Below are positions 5,173 to 5,816 of a stretch of 5,816 bases of DNA, in pieces. Position numbers and translations under genes: made by a program. Source of the stretch: Candidatus Methanoperedentaceae archaeon (GTDB taxonomy: Archaea; Halobacteriota; Methanosarcinia; Methanosarcinales; Methanoperedenaceae); the NCBI GenBank assembly GCA_014859785.1, contig JACUTP010000118.1, positions 1 through 5,816 on the forward strand. Reading direction: 5' to 3'. Every line of letters starts with the position of its first letter. Within the stretch, counting starts at the first letter, position 1. The notes below the pieces were generated by a model that saw only the letters and a program-made list of their open reading frames with translations, had not been told where the DNA came from and made no database searches.

Positions 5173-5816
5173 ATGGTAAGGGAAAGATACCACAATGACC
5201 TGCACAGGTTGAAGGATGATTTGAGTACAATGGGAAGTCTTGTCAGTGAAGCGGTAGTGAATGCTGTTACTTCCTTGAAAAACCAGGATGTTAATCTTGC
5301 ACAGGATGTCATTGACCAGGATGATGTGATTGATGAAATACATGTAAATATCGAGGATGCCTGCATGCGCCTGCTGGCGCTGCAGCAGCCAATGGCAAGG
5401 GACTTAAGACTTATCATTTCAGTTTTAAAGATGAATATCGACCTTGAAAGGATAGGTGACCTTGCACTTGAGATTTCCATTATTGCAAAAATAACCGCAA
5501 ATTCCCCTCCGATAAAACCCCTTATAGACATACCCAGAATGTCGGAAATTGAGCAGGAAATGCTTAAAAAAACAATGATTGCATTTGAGAATAAGGATAT
5601 TGAGATGGCAAAGGAAGTCGCCCGAAGAGATGATGAGCTTGATAATCTATTTGACCAGATTAGAAGGGAACTTATATCTTACATGATAGAAGACCCAAAA
5701 ACGATAAAAGGCGCACAGCATCTTACTTTTGTTGCAAGGTATCTTGAGAGGATTGGTGACCATATCACCAACCTGTGTGAGAGTGTGGTTTTCATGGTAA
5801 CAGGTGATAGGGTGGA
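5173..5816 (+). CDS. phoU: PhoU phosphate-transport accessory/regulatory protein (3' end cut)
   Basis: The frame opens with ATG at 5173, one base after the pstB stop, with GGGAGG (5157-5162) ten bases upstream. It runs 214 full codons to the window edge without a stop. The all-helical PhoU repeat is seen twice: DLERIGDLALEI (Asp/Glu cluster about 90-100) and YLERIGDHITNLCE (about 190-203), each carrying the E-R-I-G-D metal-binding signature. RYHNDLHRLKDDL (5-17) and MRLLALQQPMARDLR (65-79) are also typical of the family. PhoU proteins are about 215-225 residues, so only the last few codons should be missing. In bacteria PhoU restrains Pst activity and signals through PhoR. No PhoR/PhoB pair is visible here, and its archaeal role is less clear. 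Confidence 0.95.
   Translation, partial: MVRERYHNDLHRLKDDLSTMGSLVSEAVVNAVTSLKNQDVNLAQDVIDQDDVIDEIHVNIEDACMRLLALQQPMARDLRLIISVLKMNIDLERIGDLALEISIIAKITANSPPIKPLIDIPRMSEIEQEMLKKTMIAFENKDIEMAKEVARRDDELDNLFDQIRRELISYMIEDPKTIKGAQHLTFVARYLERIGDHITNLCESVVFMVTGDRV

Overview
The window looks like ordinary chromosomal DNA from a euryarchaeon, probably a methanogen or ANME-type member of the Methanosarcinales. That placement is inferred from gene content and style: a very short thioredoxin without the usual N-terminal strand, an MBL/beta-CASP-type hydrolase, an archaeal-style phosphate-binding lipoprotein, TATA-like boxes in an AT-rich divergent spacer, and strong Shine-Dalgarno sites paired with frequent non-ATG starts (TTG, GTG and probably CTG). 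No sequence search was possible, so the taxonomy is tentative. I see no insertion sequence, CRISPR array, tRNA, rRNA or prophage signature.

Layout. Bases 3-68 may hold the last 21 codons of a plus-strand gene that enters from the left. Bases 69-169 are a convergent intergenic stretch with two candidate terminator hairpins. Bases 170-1525 are a compact minus-strand operon of three genes, in transcription order: a 30-codon small protein with a C-x2-C-x2-C motif (1433-1525), a 90-residue thioredoxin (1168-1440), and a 328-residue MBL/beta-CASP hydrolase (170-1156). Bases 1526-1713 are an AT-rich divergent promoter region with two copies of a TATA-like 10-mer 31 bp apart and a 13-bp palindrome. 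Bases 1714-5816 are a plus-strand phosphate-uptake operon: pstS, pstC, pstA, pstB and phoU, the last cut by the window edge within a few codons of its likely end.

How the genes work together. PstS is a lipoprotein that would capture phosphate outside the membrane. PstC and PstA form the membrane channel. PstB is the ATPase that drives it, and PhoU is the associated accessory or regulatory protein. After the 53-base pstS-pstC gap, genes are joined by a 4-base overlap, a 4-base gap and a 1-base gap, which suggests co-translation. The minus operon is similarly tight: the small gene overlaps the thioredoxin start by 8 bases, and the hydrolase starts 11 bases after the thioredoxin stop.

The points most worth a second look are the unannotated cysteine-motif small gene coupled to thioredoxin, the probable CTG start of pstA (without it the protein loses its first membrane helix), and the repeated TATA/palindrome arrangement upstream of pstS. 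I did not find a convincing new biological system beyond these.
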